This document shows, piece after piece, positions 8,773 through 18,618 of a stretch of 64,000 bases of DNA (position 1 is the stretch's first letter; every line of letters starts with the position of its first letter). This DNA is from Bacteroidota bacterium. Lineage in GTDB: Bacteria; Bacteroidota; Bacteroidia; Bacteroidales; UBA10428. Location of the stretch: positions 3,038,001 through 3,102,000 of the forward strand of contig CP065006.1 of the NCBI GenBank assembly GCA_016699695.1, read 5' to 3'. Position numbers and translations under genes: made by a program. The notes under the pieces are model-generated. The model searched no databases, was not told where the DNA came from, and saw only the letters and a program-made list of their open reading frames with translations.

Positions 8773-10290
8773 ATGGGCAAAGTCTTTACGGCTGAACAGA
8801 TACGCGCCATCGATGCTTATACCATCGAACACGAGCCCATTCAATCAGTTGATCTTATGGAAAGAGCTGCAACTGCTCTGGCCGATTGGATTTGCCAGCA
8901 CTTCGAACCCCACACAGCCTTTGTTTTTTTTGCAGGGCCGGGCAACAATGGGGGCGATGCCTGGGCACTTGCAAGAATTCTGCACAAAAGGCATTTTCAT
9001 AGGCTGCGGTTTTTTTTGTTACAAACCTCCGGAGAGCTTTCGCCTGATTCGGAAATTAACCGCAGACGACTCGATGCCGAAACAAACCTGAAACCTCATA
9101 GCATAGGTTCAGAGGCTGAATTTCCTGAAATTGCCCCGACGGAATGGATAATTGATGCACTTTTTGGTTCGGGATTAAAGCGACCACTTGAGGGTGTGGA
9201 ATGCCAACTTGTAAAATACCTTAACCGAACTTTAAAAGCTGGCACCATTGCTATCGACATACCCAGTGGTTTGTTTTGCGACAGCAACCATGCGAATATA
9301 TCTGAATGTATAGTGCATGCCGATTATACCCTGAGCTTTCAATTCCCGAAATTCAGTTTCTTCCTGAGCGACCATCAATCAATTGTTGGTCATTGGGAGG
9401 TGCTTGATATTGGGCTGCATGCAAGAGCAATTGAAGAAACTCCAACCCTATACCGTTTTATTGCCCAGCCTGATATGGCTCCCATGTTGAAAAAGCGAAG
9501 TAAATTCTCACACAAGGGAAGTTATGGTCATGCACTCATTGTTGCAGGCAGTTATGGAATGATGGGGGCTGCTGTTTTGTCTACTCGCGCTGCCGTGTCG
9601 GCAGGGGCAGGGCTTGTTACAGCGCATATTCCCCGGTTAGGTTATGAAATCATTCAGACTACTGTGCCTGAAGCCCTTACCGAAATTGATGAGTCGGACC
9701 TGATATTTACCTCCACAGGAAGTCTCGACCGATATACTGCCATTGCAATAGGACCCGGCATCAATACCAAGCACAATACCACTAAAGCTTTGAAAGTTCT
9801 GCTGGGGCAAACGAAAGTGCCTCTTGTGATTGATGCCGATGGGCTGAATATACTCGCAGACAATAGACCTTGGCTGGAGGAGTTGCCTGCCGGCACAATT
9901 CTTACACCCCATCCGGGTGAGTTCGATCGACTAACCCAAAAGCATAAAAGTCATTATGATCGGATCCTAAGTCAACAGCAATTTTCAGAAAAGTATCAGG
10001 TAGTGATAGTGCTCAAAGGGGCGCATACTTCTGTATCGTTTAGCGATAGGAGTCTGTGGTTCAATACCACCGGAAATGCCGGAATGGCCACAGGAGGAAG
10101 TGGTGATGTACTAACGGGGGTAATTTGTGCGTTATTAGCCCAGGGATATACCAATAAGGAAGCCACTTTATTAGGGGTATATATCCATGGAATGGCTGGA
10201 GATCTGGCATTAATGGATAAGGGCTTCCATGCCCTTACAGCCAGCGATATTATTAATAAGCTTGGTAAAGCGTTTAAAACCATTGAATAA
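8773..10290 (+). CDS. nnr: Bifunctional NAD(P)HX epimerase / ADP-dependent NAD(P)HX dehydratase
   Basis: This 505-residue cytoplasmic enzyme repairs hydrated NADH and NADPH. The N-terminal YjeF_N epimerase domain (about 1-215) has GPGNNGGDAWALAR near residue 55, and the C-terminal kinase-like dehydratase domain (about 225-500) has HPGEFDRL and GGSGDVLTG near 442. Length equals the usual fused bacterial form. A TAAATTTG box at 8736-8743 fits a Bacteroidota -7 element about 30 bases before the ATG. The DUF4831 gene starts 1 base after its stop, so the two are one operon. Confidence 0.95.
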   Translation: MGKVFTAEQIRAIDAYTIEHEPIQSVDLMERAATALADWICQHFEPHTAFVFFAGPGNNGGDAWALARILHKRHFHRLRFFLLQTSGELSPDSEINRRRLDAETNLKPHSIGSEAEFPEIAPTEWIIDALFGSGLKRPLEGVECQLVKYLNRTLKAGTIAIDIPSGLFCDSNHANISECIVHADYTLSFQFPKFSFFLSDHQSIVGHWEVLDIGLHARAIEETPTLYRFIAQPDMAPMLKKRSKFSHKGSYGHALIVAGSYGMMGAAVLSTRAAVSAGAGLVTAHIPRLGYEIIQTTVPEALTEIDESDLIFTSTGSLDRYTAIAIGPGINTKHNTTKALKVLLGQTKVPLVIDADGLNILADNRPWLEELPAGTILTPHPGEFDRLTQKHKSHYDRILSQQQFSEKYQVVIVLKGAHTSVSFSDRSLWFNTTGNAGMATGGSGDVLTGVICALLAQGYTNKEATLLGVYIHGMAGDLALMDKGFHALTASDIINKLGKAFKTIE

Positions 10291-10291
10291 A

Positions 10292-11374
10292 ATGAGTAAG
10301 ATTTTCATTATCCTTATCGTTGCAATTACTTTTTCGTGCGCACCCGGATACATTGTTACTACTAACCTAAAGAACAGGGCTGCCTTTGAAAATAATGGCC
10401 AGGTATATATGCTCCCTAAAACGCAACTGGCCATACAAATTAATTTTACCAAAACCGATTTTACCCCTGGCCCTTATCACATGTATGCAAAGAAGTACCT
10501 TGGCATAGAAGGTGCAAGGGCGATTTCTGCCAGTCATTATCTAATTGAGGACATTCAGTTTTTCAGTAGCTCTTTGCCGGATTCAGATCATCAGTATTCG
10601 GTGCGCAATGTAAATTATGGTTCCCTGTCCGAGTTACTTTCTCCTTTCGTGCAAAAAGGACTTATTCTTCAGGATTCCCTACCGGCTGAGCAAAGGAATT
10701 TTTTTGGAACACCTTTCGAAAAAGAGAGTATTGATTTTACCGATTTAAGTGTGAGACCTTTTTACCTTACCGAATCGGATATGAAAGACAAATCGAGGCT
10801 GGCTTTAACAGAAGCTGCAACTACAAACTCAAAGTCAGGGCAGGGCACTGTCAAGTCACTTGAAGAAAAGGCCGTTGAGGCCGCTCAATTTATTATCAAA
10901 CTAAGGAAGCGTCGTTTTAAACTTATCTCCGGTCAATACGAGGTATTTCCCGAAGGAGCATCGCTTGCAGTAAGCGCAGCCGAACTGGACAAGCTGGAAA
11001 AAGAATACCTGACTTTATTTATAGGCAAGGAAGAAACAACAAGCTTAACAAGGACTTATCGCCTGATACCTTCAGATGAAGAGAATTTTCAGCGTTTTGT
11101 GCTGACTAAGTTTTCCCCGGAATCGGGTTTTCATCCGGTTTCCGGCAACATGGGCGATGACCTGGTTGTTCAACTTACGGGTATGGAAACCATTCAAACA
11201 CTCACACAGTTGCAGCTTCCAGAAGGTACAGTGAATACTAACCTCTTTTTTTATCGTATTCCGGAAATGGCGCAGGTTAAGATTTTTTTTGGCAGTCATG
11301 AAATTGCCGACGCCCAATTGCCGGTATTTCAGCTAGGTGCTTTAATACCGTATTATGTGGCGCCTAAAAAATAG
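10292..11374 (+). CDS. DUF4831 family lipoprotein
   Basis: This 360-residue predicted lipoprotein is of unknown function. I place the start at the ATG one base after the nnr stop rather than at the ATG 63 bases further upstream, because this gives a proper signal peptide, MSKIFIILIVAITFSC, with lipobox Cys16. The body begins with a YMLPKTQLAIQINFTKTDF block and LGIEGA, which fit DUF4831, a family of about 360 residues found in Bacteroidia. It ends 2 bp from the stop of the convergent thioredoxin gene, leaving no room for a dedicated terminator. Confidence 0.8.
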   Translation: MSKIFIILIVAITFSCAPGYIVTTNLKNRAAFENNGQVYMLPKTQLAIQINFTKTDFTPGPYHMYAKKYLGIEGARAISASHYLIEDIQFFSSSLPDSDHQYSVRNVNYGSLSELLSPFVQKGLILQDSLPAEQRNFFGTPFEKESIDFTDLSVRPFYLTESDMKDKSRLALTEAATTNSKSGQGTVKSLEEKAVEAAQFIIKLRKRRFKLISGQYEVFPEGASLAVSAAELDKLEKEYLTLFIGKEETTSLTRTYRLIPSDEENFQRFVLTKFSPESGFHPVSGNMGDDLVVQLTGMETIQTLTQLQLPEGTVNTNLFFYRIPEMAQVKIFFGSHEIADAQLPVFQLGALIPYYVAPKK

Positions 11375-11376
11375 AA

Positions 11377-11895
11377 TTATTCTGCTGGTACAGGAGACAC
11401 ATAGTTGGCAGACCAATCTTCAAACGTTTGGGTTTTATAATGTTCCCCAGAGATAAAATGAATGACTTTGTCGAATTGCTGTGCTTTTGTATAACCAGGC
11501 AGGGAGGTAATGATATTCAGCTTTTCGTCCAGAAAAACCACATAAGGATAGCCTGTAGCACCCAGGGCAGCAGCTAGCTGGTGAGAGCCACGAGAACCAT
11601 TGCTTACATACTTAAAGGTTGATCCCTGAATGACAATATCTTCTTTTTGTTCGGCATTGAATTTAACCGGATAAAAATTATTGTTGAGGTGCTCAGACAC
11701 TAAAGGCTGCATAAACGTGTTCTTGTCCATTACCTTGCACCATCCGCACCAATCGGTATATACATCTACCATAATCTTCTTCGGACTAGTTTGGTTGAGT
11801 GCAATGGCTTCTTCCATTCCAACCCATTTTACGCCCTGAGCATTGGAAGTTAAATTAAACGCCACGAAGGCAATGGTTATCAGTAAGATTTTCAT
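11377..11895 (-). CDS. Exported thioredoxin-fold protein
   Basis: This 172-residue protein has a cleavable signal peptide (about residues 1-19, ending SNAQ) and a thioredoxin domain with the motif DWCGWCK (Cys50, Cys53). The segment YPYVVFLDEK supplies the expected cis-proline region. Proteins of this kind act in the periplasm in disulfide reduction or exchange. The CGWC motif is nearer to thioredoxin-like DUF255/SoxW proteins than to DsbA (CPHC). The partner is unknown. Confidence 0.85.
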   Translation of the reverse strand: MKILLITIAFVAFNLTSNAQGVKWVGMEEAIALNQTSPKKIMVDVYTDWCGWCKVMDKNTFMQPLVSEHLNNNFYPVKFNAEQKEDIVIQGSTFKYVSNGSRGSHQLAAALGATGYPYVVFLDEKLNIITSLPGYTKAQQFDKVIHFISGEHYKTQTFEDWSANYVSPVPAE

Positions 11896-12134
11896 GATGC
11901 TACAATATCAATATGACTTAAAAAACGCAAATCTAATTAAAAAGTTGCAACGCTTCATGTTAAAGGCCGGTTAAAACATCTCCTGGTATTTCCGAAGCCG
12001 AAAAGAACTTTTTTTCAACCGCTTCCTGTTTATTAGTTTTATTTGGCAGTTGTTTAAAAGCCCTTAACTTCGGATTTCATTTTCTGAAAGATCAGCGCCT
12101 ATTGACAAAGTTTGATTACTCATAATATGTTGGT

Positions 12135-13826
12135 ATGACAAAGACTAAGAATAAAATTGCGTCCGATGTGTTCCGACCCAAGTTATTTACCCTTTTAAAG
12201 GCGGGAATTACCCGGAAACAATTTTCGAACGATTTGATGGCAGGCCTCGTGGTAGGTATTGTAGCTCTGCCTCTTGCCATTGCATTTGCCGTGGCTTCAG
12301 GTGTTTCTCCTGAGAAAGGTATTATTACAGCTATTGTTGCCGGCTTCATAATTAGTTTGTTAGGCGGAAGCCGGGTGCAGATTGGAGGTCCAACAGGTGC
12401 ATTTATTGTGATTGTTTTTGGTATTGTTGAACAATATGGTATCGACGGACTTATTATTTCAACTATTCTGGCCGGTATTATGCTGGTTCTTTTTGGTGTG
12501 TTGAAATTGGGAGTATTGCTGAAGTATTTTCCTCATCCTCTGATTGTGGGGTTTACCAGCGGCATAGCGCTGGTGATATTTTCTACTCAGGTACGTGATG
12601 CCCTTGGGCTTAGCATCGAAAAAGTTCCGTCGGAGTTTATTGAAAAATGGCTGGTTTATGCACAGAATCTTGGCAGTGTTAATTTTTGGGCTGTGCTAAT
12701 AACGATAGCCACTATTGGTATGACTATACTCTCCCGACATTTTATTACCCGCATTCCTGGTTCATTTGTGGCCATTGTGCTTACTACTTTGATTGTTCAA
12801 CTATTTGACCTTCCTGTCTCGACCATCGAATCATTCTTTGGCGATATTCCCTCAAAATTTACCATTAACCTTCCTCATATCGACTTGCAACAGATTCCTT
12901 ATTTTCTGGCACCAGCCCTTACCATTGCCCTGCTTGGTGGTATCGAGTCATTGCTCTCGGCTGTGGTGGCCGATGGGATGATTGGAGGAAAGCATCGTTC
13001 CAATACCGAACTTGTTGCCCAAGGTATAGCCAACATAGTAACTCCTATTTTTGGAGGAATACCAGCTACCGGAGCAATCGCAAGAACCGCCACCAATGTG
13101 AAAAACGGAGGAAGAACCCCTATAGCTGGCATAGCCCATGCCTTAACTCTGTTGCTTATTATGCTGTTCGTGGGCAAGTGGGCTAAACTAATCCCTATGT
13201 CTTGTCTAGCGGGAATTTTAATTGTAGTCTCCTATAACATGAGCGAATGGAGATCGTTTCGTTCCATTCTGAAAGGAAACCTGTTTGATGTGTTAATCTT
13301 ACTCACAACGTTTACCTTAACTGTGCTTGTAGATTTGGTAGTGGCTATCCAGATTGGAGTAGTGCTATCGGCTCTTTTATTTATGAAGCGGATGTCGGAT
13401 CTGGCTGAAAAACGCATTGATCAGGTAATTGATTCGGATGTGCTGGAGGACTACTCAAAAATTCCCAGGCAGATTGCTATCTATGAAATCAGCGGCCCCT
13501 TGTTTTTTGGCTCTGCCCGCAAGTATTCCGAGGTTATCGAAAACCTTGGGCTGAGTGCGCGGGTTATCATTATTCGTATGCGCCATGTTTCTTTTGTGGA
13601 TCAAACGGGTATACAGAATTTAAAAACTACCATCAAATCCTTAAAAGATATGGGTGTATTGGTTGTTCTATCGGGTGTTCACGAATCTGTCATGAAGGAG
13701 TTTAACCAATATCAACTAACACGGCTTGTCGAAGAATCGAATATTTTTAAGACTTTCGATGCAGCTCTTTCATTTTCCCGCAGCTATATTGAGCAGCACC
13801 CAAAACATTCTATACACCCTGCCTGA
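12135..13826 (+). CDS. SulP/SLC26 family anion transporter with STAS domain
   Basis: This 563-residue inner-membrane protein has 10-14 hydrophobic segments followed by a cytoplasmic STAS domain (about 440-550, VSFVDQTGIQNL near 485). The N-terminal GLVVGIVALPLAIAFAVASG is the family signature, and GGIPATGAIARTATN is the conserved mid-protein block. SulP proteins carry sulfate, bicarbonate or other anions; the substrate cannot be read from sequence. No carbonic anhydrase or sulfate assimilation gene is next to it. It stands alone on this strand. Confidence 0.92.
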   Translation: MTKTKNKIASDVFRPKLFTLLKAGITRKQFSNDLMAGLVVGIVALPLAIAFAVASGVSPEKGIITAIVAGFIISLLGGSRVQIGGPTGAFIVIVFGIVEQYGIDGLIISTILAGIMLVLFGVLKLGVLLKYFPHPLIVGFTSGIALVIFSTQVRDALGLSIEKVPSEFIEKWLVYAQNLGSVNFWAVLITIATIGMTILSRHFITRIPGSFVAIVLTTLIVQLFDLPVSTIESFFGDIPSKFTINLPHIDLQQIPYFLAPALTIALLGGIESLLSAVVADGMIGGKHRSNTELVAQGIANIVTPIFGGIPATGAIARTATNVKNGGRTPIAGIAHALTLLLIMLFVGKWAKLIPMSCLAGILIVVSYNMSEWRSFRSILKGNLFDVLILLTTFTLTVLVDLVVAIQIGVVLSALLFMKRMSDLAEKRIDQVIDSDVLEDYSKIPRQIAIYEISGPLFFGSARKYSEVIENLGLSARVIIIRMRHVSFVDQTGIQNLKTTIKSLKDMGVLVVLSGVHESVMKEFNQYQLTRLVEESNIFKTFDAALSFSRSYIEQHPKHSIHPA

Positions 13827-13866
13827 TCAAACATCTGTTTTTTTCTCAGGAAATAGTATCTTTAGC

Positions 13867-13906
13867 CACCCGGTGTGAACACGATCATCTTTACCATGCC
13901 GGGTGC
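13867..13906 (+). other. Possible 5'-leader hairpin of pepD
   Basis: CACCCGG at about 13867 pairs with CCGGGTG at about 13898 around a loop of roughly 25 bases, itself containing GTGTGAACAC. No T-run follows, so it does not look like a terminator. Its role is unknown. Confidence 0.3.
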
Positions 13907-13949
13907 CGAATGAACCAAACAATGTATTAATTATTTAACTTCTGCTGCC

Positions 13950-15401
13950 ATGGGGAAAGAAATATTAAACTATAAGCCTACGGATGTCTGGAAACATTTT
14001 TATGCACTCACTCAACTTCCACGTCCTTCGAGGCACGAAGGCAAAGTGATAAAATATATTCAGGATTTTGCCATCCAATTGGGATTAGGATACCATATCG
14101 ATGAGGTTGGAAATATAGTAGTGTCGAAACCTGCTACCAAAGGCAAAGAAAATCACCGTGGGGTTATTCTTCAATCGCATGTGGACATGGTGCCACAAAA
14201 GAACAGCGATAAGGTGCATAATTTCGAGACCGATCCGATTGAAACCCTTATCGATGGCGAGTGGCTCAAAGCCAACCAGACTACTCTTGGTGCCGACAAT
14301 GGCATTGGCTGTGCAGCCATGCTTGCCATTCTTGAATCAACTTCAACAAAACATGGTCCTTTGGAGGCTTTATTTACCATCAACGAAGAGGCCGGTATGG
14401 ACGGTGCTTTTGGTTTAAAAGGAGGCGTTTTAAAAGGCCAGGTATTAATTAACCTCGATTCGGAAGACGAAGGTGAATTGTTTATAGGATGTGCAGGTGG
14501 GTTAAATGTACAGGCTAATTCTTCCTATCAGTCAGTGGCACCTGAGTCAGGAAAGGCTTTTGAGATAATCATCAAAGGACTGAAGGGGGGTCATTCCGGG
14601 CTCGATATCAACCTGGGGCGTGGTAACTCCAACAAAATAATGGGCCGTTTGCTATGGTCGGCGCTGAACAACCTTTCGGTTCAGGTAGCCAGTTTAAAGG
14701 GTGGCGATTTGCGTAATGCCATTCCTCGCGAAGCCCATGCCATAGTTATCATACCTGAAATTTTTGTGAACGACCTGAAATCTTTCATTAGCCGGTTTAC
14801 CGAAAATCTGAAAGAAGAACTCAAACACACCGAACCAGGTTTAAGCATCGAATTGGTGGCAGTTGATGTTCCTTCGAAAGTTATTTCGCCCGCCGATGCT
14901 ATGCGATTAATTGGTGTGCTAAATGCCGCGCCAAGTGGAGCGATGCGCATGAGCGATGTGATGCCCGGATTGGTTGAAACCTCTCTGAACCTTTCTATTG
15001 TTCGGATTGAAAATGAAGAGGCAGAGTTTACTTACCTTGTTCGCAGTTCCATCGATACAGCTAAATATGCTGTGGGCGAAAAGCTTTCGGCGCTGCACAG
15101 TATTACCGGTTTCGAATTGAATTTTTCCGGCGACTACCCTGGCTGGAGTCCAAACCGCGAGTCGTATGTGCTTAAAGTTTGTTCCGATACTTACCAGAAG
15201 CTTTTTAACAAAACTCCGGGTTTACTTGCCATTCATGCAGGTTTGGAGTGCGGTATTATTGGCGGAAAGTACCATGGTTTGGATATGATTTCATTCGGAC
15301 CTACCATTCGCTCTCCTCACTCGCCCGATGAGAAGGTGCATATTGCCTCAGTCGATAAGTTTTACGATTTTCTCAAAGCCACCCTGGAGGCCATCGGGTA
15401 A
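13950..15401 (+). CDS. pepD: Aminoacyl-histidine dipeptidase (Xaa-His dipeptidase)
   Basis: This 483-residue M20-family metallopeptidase cleaves dipeptides such as carnosine-like Xaa-His. The metal-binding motifs are all visible: SHVDMVPQ (His77, Asp79), GADNGIGCA (Asp near 116), NEEAGMDG (Glu near 146) and INLDSEDEGE. The lid domain follows with KGLKGGHSG, and the last metal ligand lies in SPHSPDEKVH near the end. Length matches PepD. It is probably cytoplasmic, as no signal peptide is seen. It is monocistronic, with about 120 bases of leader after sulP. Confidence 0.95.
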   Translation: MGKEILNYKPTDVWKHFYALTQLPRPSRHEGKVIKYIQDFAIQLGLGYHIDEVGNIVVSKPATKGKENHRGVILQSHVDMVPQKNSDKVHNFETDPIETLIDGEWLKANQTTLGADNGIGCAAMLAILESTSTKHGPLEALFTINEEAGMDGAFGLKGGVLKGQVLINLDSEDEGELFIGCAGGLNVQANSSYQSVAPESGKAFEIIIKGLKGGHSGLDINLGRGNSNKIMGRLLWSALNNLSVQVASLKGGDLRNAIPREAHAIVIIPEIFVNDLKSFISRFTENLKEELKHTEPGLSIELVAVDVPSKVISPADAMRLIGVLNAAPSGAMRMSDVMPGLVETSLNLSIVRIENEEAEFTYLVRSSIDTAKYAVGEKLSALHSITGFELNFSGDYPGWSPNRESYVLKVCSDTYQKLFNKTPGLLAIHAGLECGIIGGKYHGLDMISFGPTIRSPHSPDEKVHIASVDKFYDFLKATLEAIG

Positions 15402-15495
15402 TTTCTTTTGTGATAAGCAATTTATTTTTAATTGTGTAATATAGTGCCTTTATTAACCAATAGTTAAGTTTCAAAATAATCTAAACAGAATAGAA

Positions 15496-17871
15496 ATGCG
15501 CCGTTTTTTTTCGATTGCCATCTTTTTTATTTTGATATCGACTGCCTGCAGCTCGAATCATCAGATTGATCAAGATACTTCCTATATTTTCCAAAACAAC
15601 CAACTGGAGATTGCAACTAAATCCGGAAACTACAAAGTGTTTGCCGTGGATGAGCAGATTGTAAGAATAAGCTTTTCCGACAGCCTTATGTCTGGTAATC
15701 GGGTATATGGTCCGATACTTCATGAGCCCATAAAAGCCAAGGTGAAACGCACAGATAGCTTGTTAGTTTTCACAACGGGAAAGGTAAAGGTCGAAATTTC
15801 TTTTTCTCCGGTGCATTTCACATTTTACGATTTGGAAACCGGCATCAAACTGGAAGAAGACAAAGGCTTTCATTATCGAGATAATCTAACTGCCTTTAGC
15901 TTTAAGTTAAGCCCAGGAGAAGCCATTTATGGAACCGGATCGCGTGCCATACCTCAGAACAGGCGAGGTTACAAATTTCAGTGCTTCAACCAGGCTAATT
16001 ATGGCTACGGAGTAGGGGCAGAGTTTTTAAACTATTCAGTTCCTTCTTTTCTCTCTTCGGGTGAATACATGGTTTTAATCGACAACCCGGCAAGGGCGTG
16101 GTTTGATATAGGAAAAGAAAAAAGCGATGTGCTTGATTTTGCAAGCACTGGTGGCAATCAAACCTATTATTTTATAAACGGAAAAGATAAGGAAGAAGTA
16201 CTTGCCAATTATTTCAAACTTACAGGCACACAACCCATGCCACCAATTTGGGCATTGGGTAACCTTCAGTCGCGATTTGGGTACCGTTCGCAGGCAGAAA
16301 CAGAAGAAGTGGTAAGAGCTATGCTCGAAGCTGGCTATCCGATGGATGCCATCATTATCGATATTTATTGGTTTGGGCAGGAATTGCAAAATGGTTACAT
16401 GGGAAACCTTGCATGGGATAGCGTCTACTGGCCGGATCCGAATGGAATGATAAAGAACTTTGCTGAACAGGGAGTAAAAACCATTACCGTCTCCGAGCCC
16501 TTTTTTACCCGTAAATCGAAGCATTTTAATTTCCTCTCGGAAAATAAGTTCTTAGGCCTCGACAGCACCGGGCAAACCATGACCATGCCTTATTTTTATT
16601 TTGGCGATGCCGGATTGATTGATATTTTCAAACCCGAAGCCCGGCAATGGTTCTGGCAACAATACAAACAAGAAAAAGAACGTGGCATTGCCGGCTGGTG
16701 GGGCGACCTGGGCGAACCCGAAGTGCATCCGGACGATATGGTGCATGTAAATGGACTGGGCAGGGAAGTGCATGGAGTTTACGGACACGAATGGGTGGCC
16801 ATGCTTTATGAAAATTATGCCAAAGATTATCCAGACGAAAGGCTATTTAAATTGGGGCGTGCTGGGTATGCCGGATCGCAACGTTATGGACTCATGCCCT
16901 GGTCTGGCGATGTAGCCCGCGACTGGTCTGGTTTCAGGGCTCAGAACAATGTCATGCTTGGGATGAGTTTGTCTGGTTTGCCTTATATGCATTCCGATGC
17001 AGGTGGATTTGCCATGCACCCACGCGATTCTATACTTTATATGCGCTGGTTGCAATATGCTGTATTCACACCTATTTTCAGGCCTCATGGCGATCCTGGT
17101 GCACCACCCGAACCAATATTTTATCACCAAAAGGTGCAGGATATTGTAAAAAAATCAATTCAGCTGCGCTATGCCATGTTGCCCTATAACTACACCCTTG
17201 CCTGGAAAGCAGAACAGACAGGGGCACTTATGGCGAAACCAATGTTTTTAGCTTTTGAAGAGCAACAAATTTCCGACACCCTTAGCAATCAGCACATGTG
17301 GGGCGATGACTTATTAGTCGCACCTATTTGGTACAAAGATGCCACAGAAAGAGAGGTATTTTTACCAAATGGCGATTGGTATAATTTTTATACCCAGGAG
17401 TGGCTGCAGGGAGGTCAGTTTATCAAAGTAAAAGCCGAAGAGGAATCGATACCGGTATTTGCCCGTGGAGGTAGTTTTATTACTTTGTCCGATGCCATGC
17501 TGAATACCGACCAATATAATGGAGACCAGCTTACCGTTTACTGTTACCTGAATGCAGAAAAGAACGATTTCACCGGCGAAGTTTATTTTGACAATGGCTA
17601 TTTAAAAGACGCATACAAGAAGGGTCAATACCAATTGTTACAATTGCAATGCAAGAATCAGGATGAAGGACTGGTTGTTTCATATCAACTCGAAGGTAGT
17701 TATGCCGAGGCACCCAAAACCCGTTTCATTGCATTGAAGTTGGTAGGCTTGAAAAAATCACCTTTAGAGGTACTGGTTAATGGACAGGTTGTTAGTTTTA
17801 ATTGGCAAAATAACATCCTTGAAATAAGTGATTTAACTACAGAAAAGTCTGTAGAAATTAAAGTTCTTTAA
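15496..17871 (+). CDS. Glycoside hydrolase family 31 alpha-glucosidase/xylosidase lipoprotein
   Basis: This 791-residue enzyme has a lipoprotein signal (lipobox ISTAC), so it is placed in the periplasm or on the outer membrane. The N-terminal beta-sandwich is followed by the GH31 barrel: the nucleophile region GWWGDLGEPEVHP (Asp near 404), the general-acid region PWSGDVARDWSGF (Asp near 471) and RPHGDPG, then two C-terminal beta domains. GH31 members cleave terminal alpha-linked glucose or xylose. No SusCD pair or regulator is adjacent, so it does not belong to a visible polysaccharide utilisation locus. Confidence 0.93.
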   Translation: MRRFFSIAIFFILISTACSSNHQIDQDTSYIFQNNQLEIATKSGNYKVFAVDEQIVRISFSDSLMSGNRVYGPILHEPIKAKVKRTDSLLVFTTGKVKVEISFSPVHFTFYDLETGIKLEEDKGFHYRDNLTAFSFKLSPGEAIYGTGSRAIPQNRRGYKFQCFNQANYGYGVGAEFLNYSVPSFLSSGEYMVLIDNPARAWFDIGKEKSDVLDFASTGGNQTYYFINGKDKEEVLANYFKLTGTQPMPPIWALGNLQSRFGYRSQAETEEVVRAMLEAGYPMDAIIIDIYWFGQELQNGYMGNLAWDSVYWPDPNGMIKNFAEQGVKTITVSEPFFTRKSKHFNFLSENKFLGLDSTGQTMTMPYFYFGDAGLIDIFKPEARQWFWQQYKQEKERGIAGWWGDLGEPEVHPDDMVHVNGLGREVHGVYGHEWVAMLYENYAKDYPDERLFKLGRAGYAGSQRYGLMPWSGDVARDWSGFRAQNNVMLGMSLSGLPYMHSDAGGFAMHPRDSILYMRWLQYAVFTPIFRPHGDPGAPPEPIFYHQKVQDIVKKSIQLRYAMLPYNYTLAWKAEQTGALMAKPMFLAFEEQQISDTLSNQHMWGDDLLVAPIWYKDATEREVFLPNGDWYNFYTQEWLQGGQFIKVKAEEESIPVFARGGSFITLSDAMLNTDQYNGDQLTVYCYLNAEKNDFTGEVYFDNGYLKDAYKKGQYQLLQLQCKNQDEGLVVSYQLEGSYAEAPKTRFIALKLVGLKKSPLEVLVNGQVVSFNWQNNILEISDLTTEKSVEIKVL

Positions 17872-17966
17872 AGTTTTTTAACCCGTTGTTAAAGGCGTAT
17901 TCTTTATGATGCTAGACGATATTCGAATAATATTGTTAACTTGAATTCATAAGCATTTTTAGTAAA

Positions 17967-18263
17967 GTGGAAAAGCTGGCACTTTTTCTTGAGAAACATT
18001 CGATGGCTTGTTTTTACAAGAAATATTGTGGCATAGAGTGTCCTGGATGTGGTTTTCAGCGATCGTTGGCGCACCTTTTAAGGGGCGAATGGTCCGACTC
18101 CTTTCATGCCTATCCAGCTTTGATTCCAACCATTCTGATGTTATGTTTTTTAGGGCTTCATCTGATTTTTCGTTTTCCGAAAGGGGCTCGTGTTTTATTA
18201 GTAATGTTCTTCATCAACCTGGGTATTATTATCGCGAATTATATCCTTAAATTCATTCAATAA
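17967..18263 (+). CDS. DUF2752 membrane protein
   Basis: This 98-residue protein is read from a GTG start; the ATG at 18003 is a possible later start. It has the DUF2752 signature, YCGIECPGCGFQRS, with Cys21, Cys25 and Cys28, followed by two hydrophobic segments. Function is unknown. It lies just ahead of two CCC-motif membrane proteins (10 bp to the next ATG), an arrangement common in Bacteroidota, which suggests one small operon. Confidence 0.78.
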   Translation: MEKLALFLEKHSMACFYKKYCGIECPGCGFQRSLAHLLRGEWSDSFHAYPALIPTILMLCFLGLHLIFRFPKGARVLLVMFFINLGIIIANYILKFIQ

Positions 18264-18273
18264 ACTATTAATT

Positions 18274-18591
18274 ATGGAAACTTTTAAGAAAACTCTTCCT
18301 AATTCAACTCTTGTTCTGGTATTAGGCATTTTATCGATTGTAACCTGCTGGGTATGGGGATTAATTGGTATTGCCCTCGCCATTATAGCGCTTGTAGTAT
18401 CGAAAAAATCTACCGAAATTTATAATCAGGCTCCCAACGAATACGAGGGATATAGTAACTTAAAAGCCGGTCGTGTGATGGCTATTGTGGGTTTAGCCCT
18501 TTCTGCTGTTTATTTACTTATTATTCTTGTGTCGTTAATCTTTTTGGGTGCAGCTGCATTTTCACTGGGTACCTTACTCCAAAACATGTAA
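18274..18591 (+). CDS. CCC-motif (DUF4190-like) small membrane protein, copy 1
   Basis: This 105-residue protein has two hydrophobic hairpins. The first contains LVLGILSIVTCWVWGLIGI and the second AGRVMAIVGLALSAVYLLI. It matches the small CCC-motif/DUF4190-like membrane proteins, although only one Cys is left at the motif. It shares layout and about half of its conserved positions with the next gene, so the two arose by tandem duplication. Function is unknown. Confidence 0.75.
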   Translation: METFKKTLPNSTLVLVLGILSIVTCWVWGLIGIALAIIALVVSKKSTEIYNQAPNEYEGYSNLKAGRVMAIVGLALSAVYLLIILVSLIFLGAAAFSLGTLLQNM

Positions 18592-18618
18592 AATTTCAAT
18601 AACAAAATCTGAATAAAA

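Noticed and set aside
8726..9091. 121-codon frame overlapping the start of nnr
   Set aside because: It lies in another frame of a well-supported enzyme gene and resembles no family.
12110..12134. Sigma70-like TTGACA and TAATAT before the SulP gene
   Set aside because: The spacing is only 15 bases and the second box ends a few bases from the ATG; Bacteroidota use a different promoter type.
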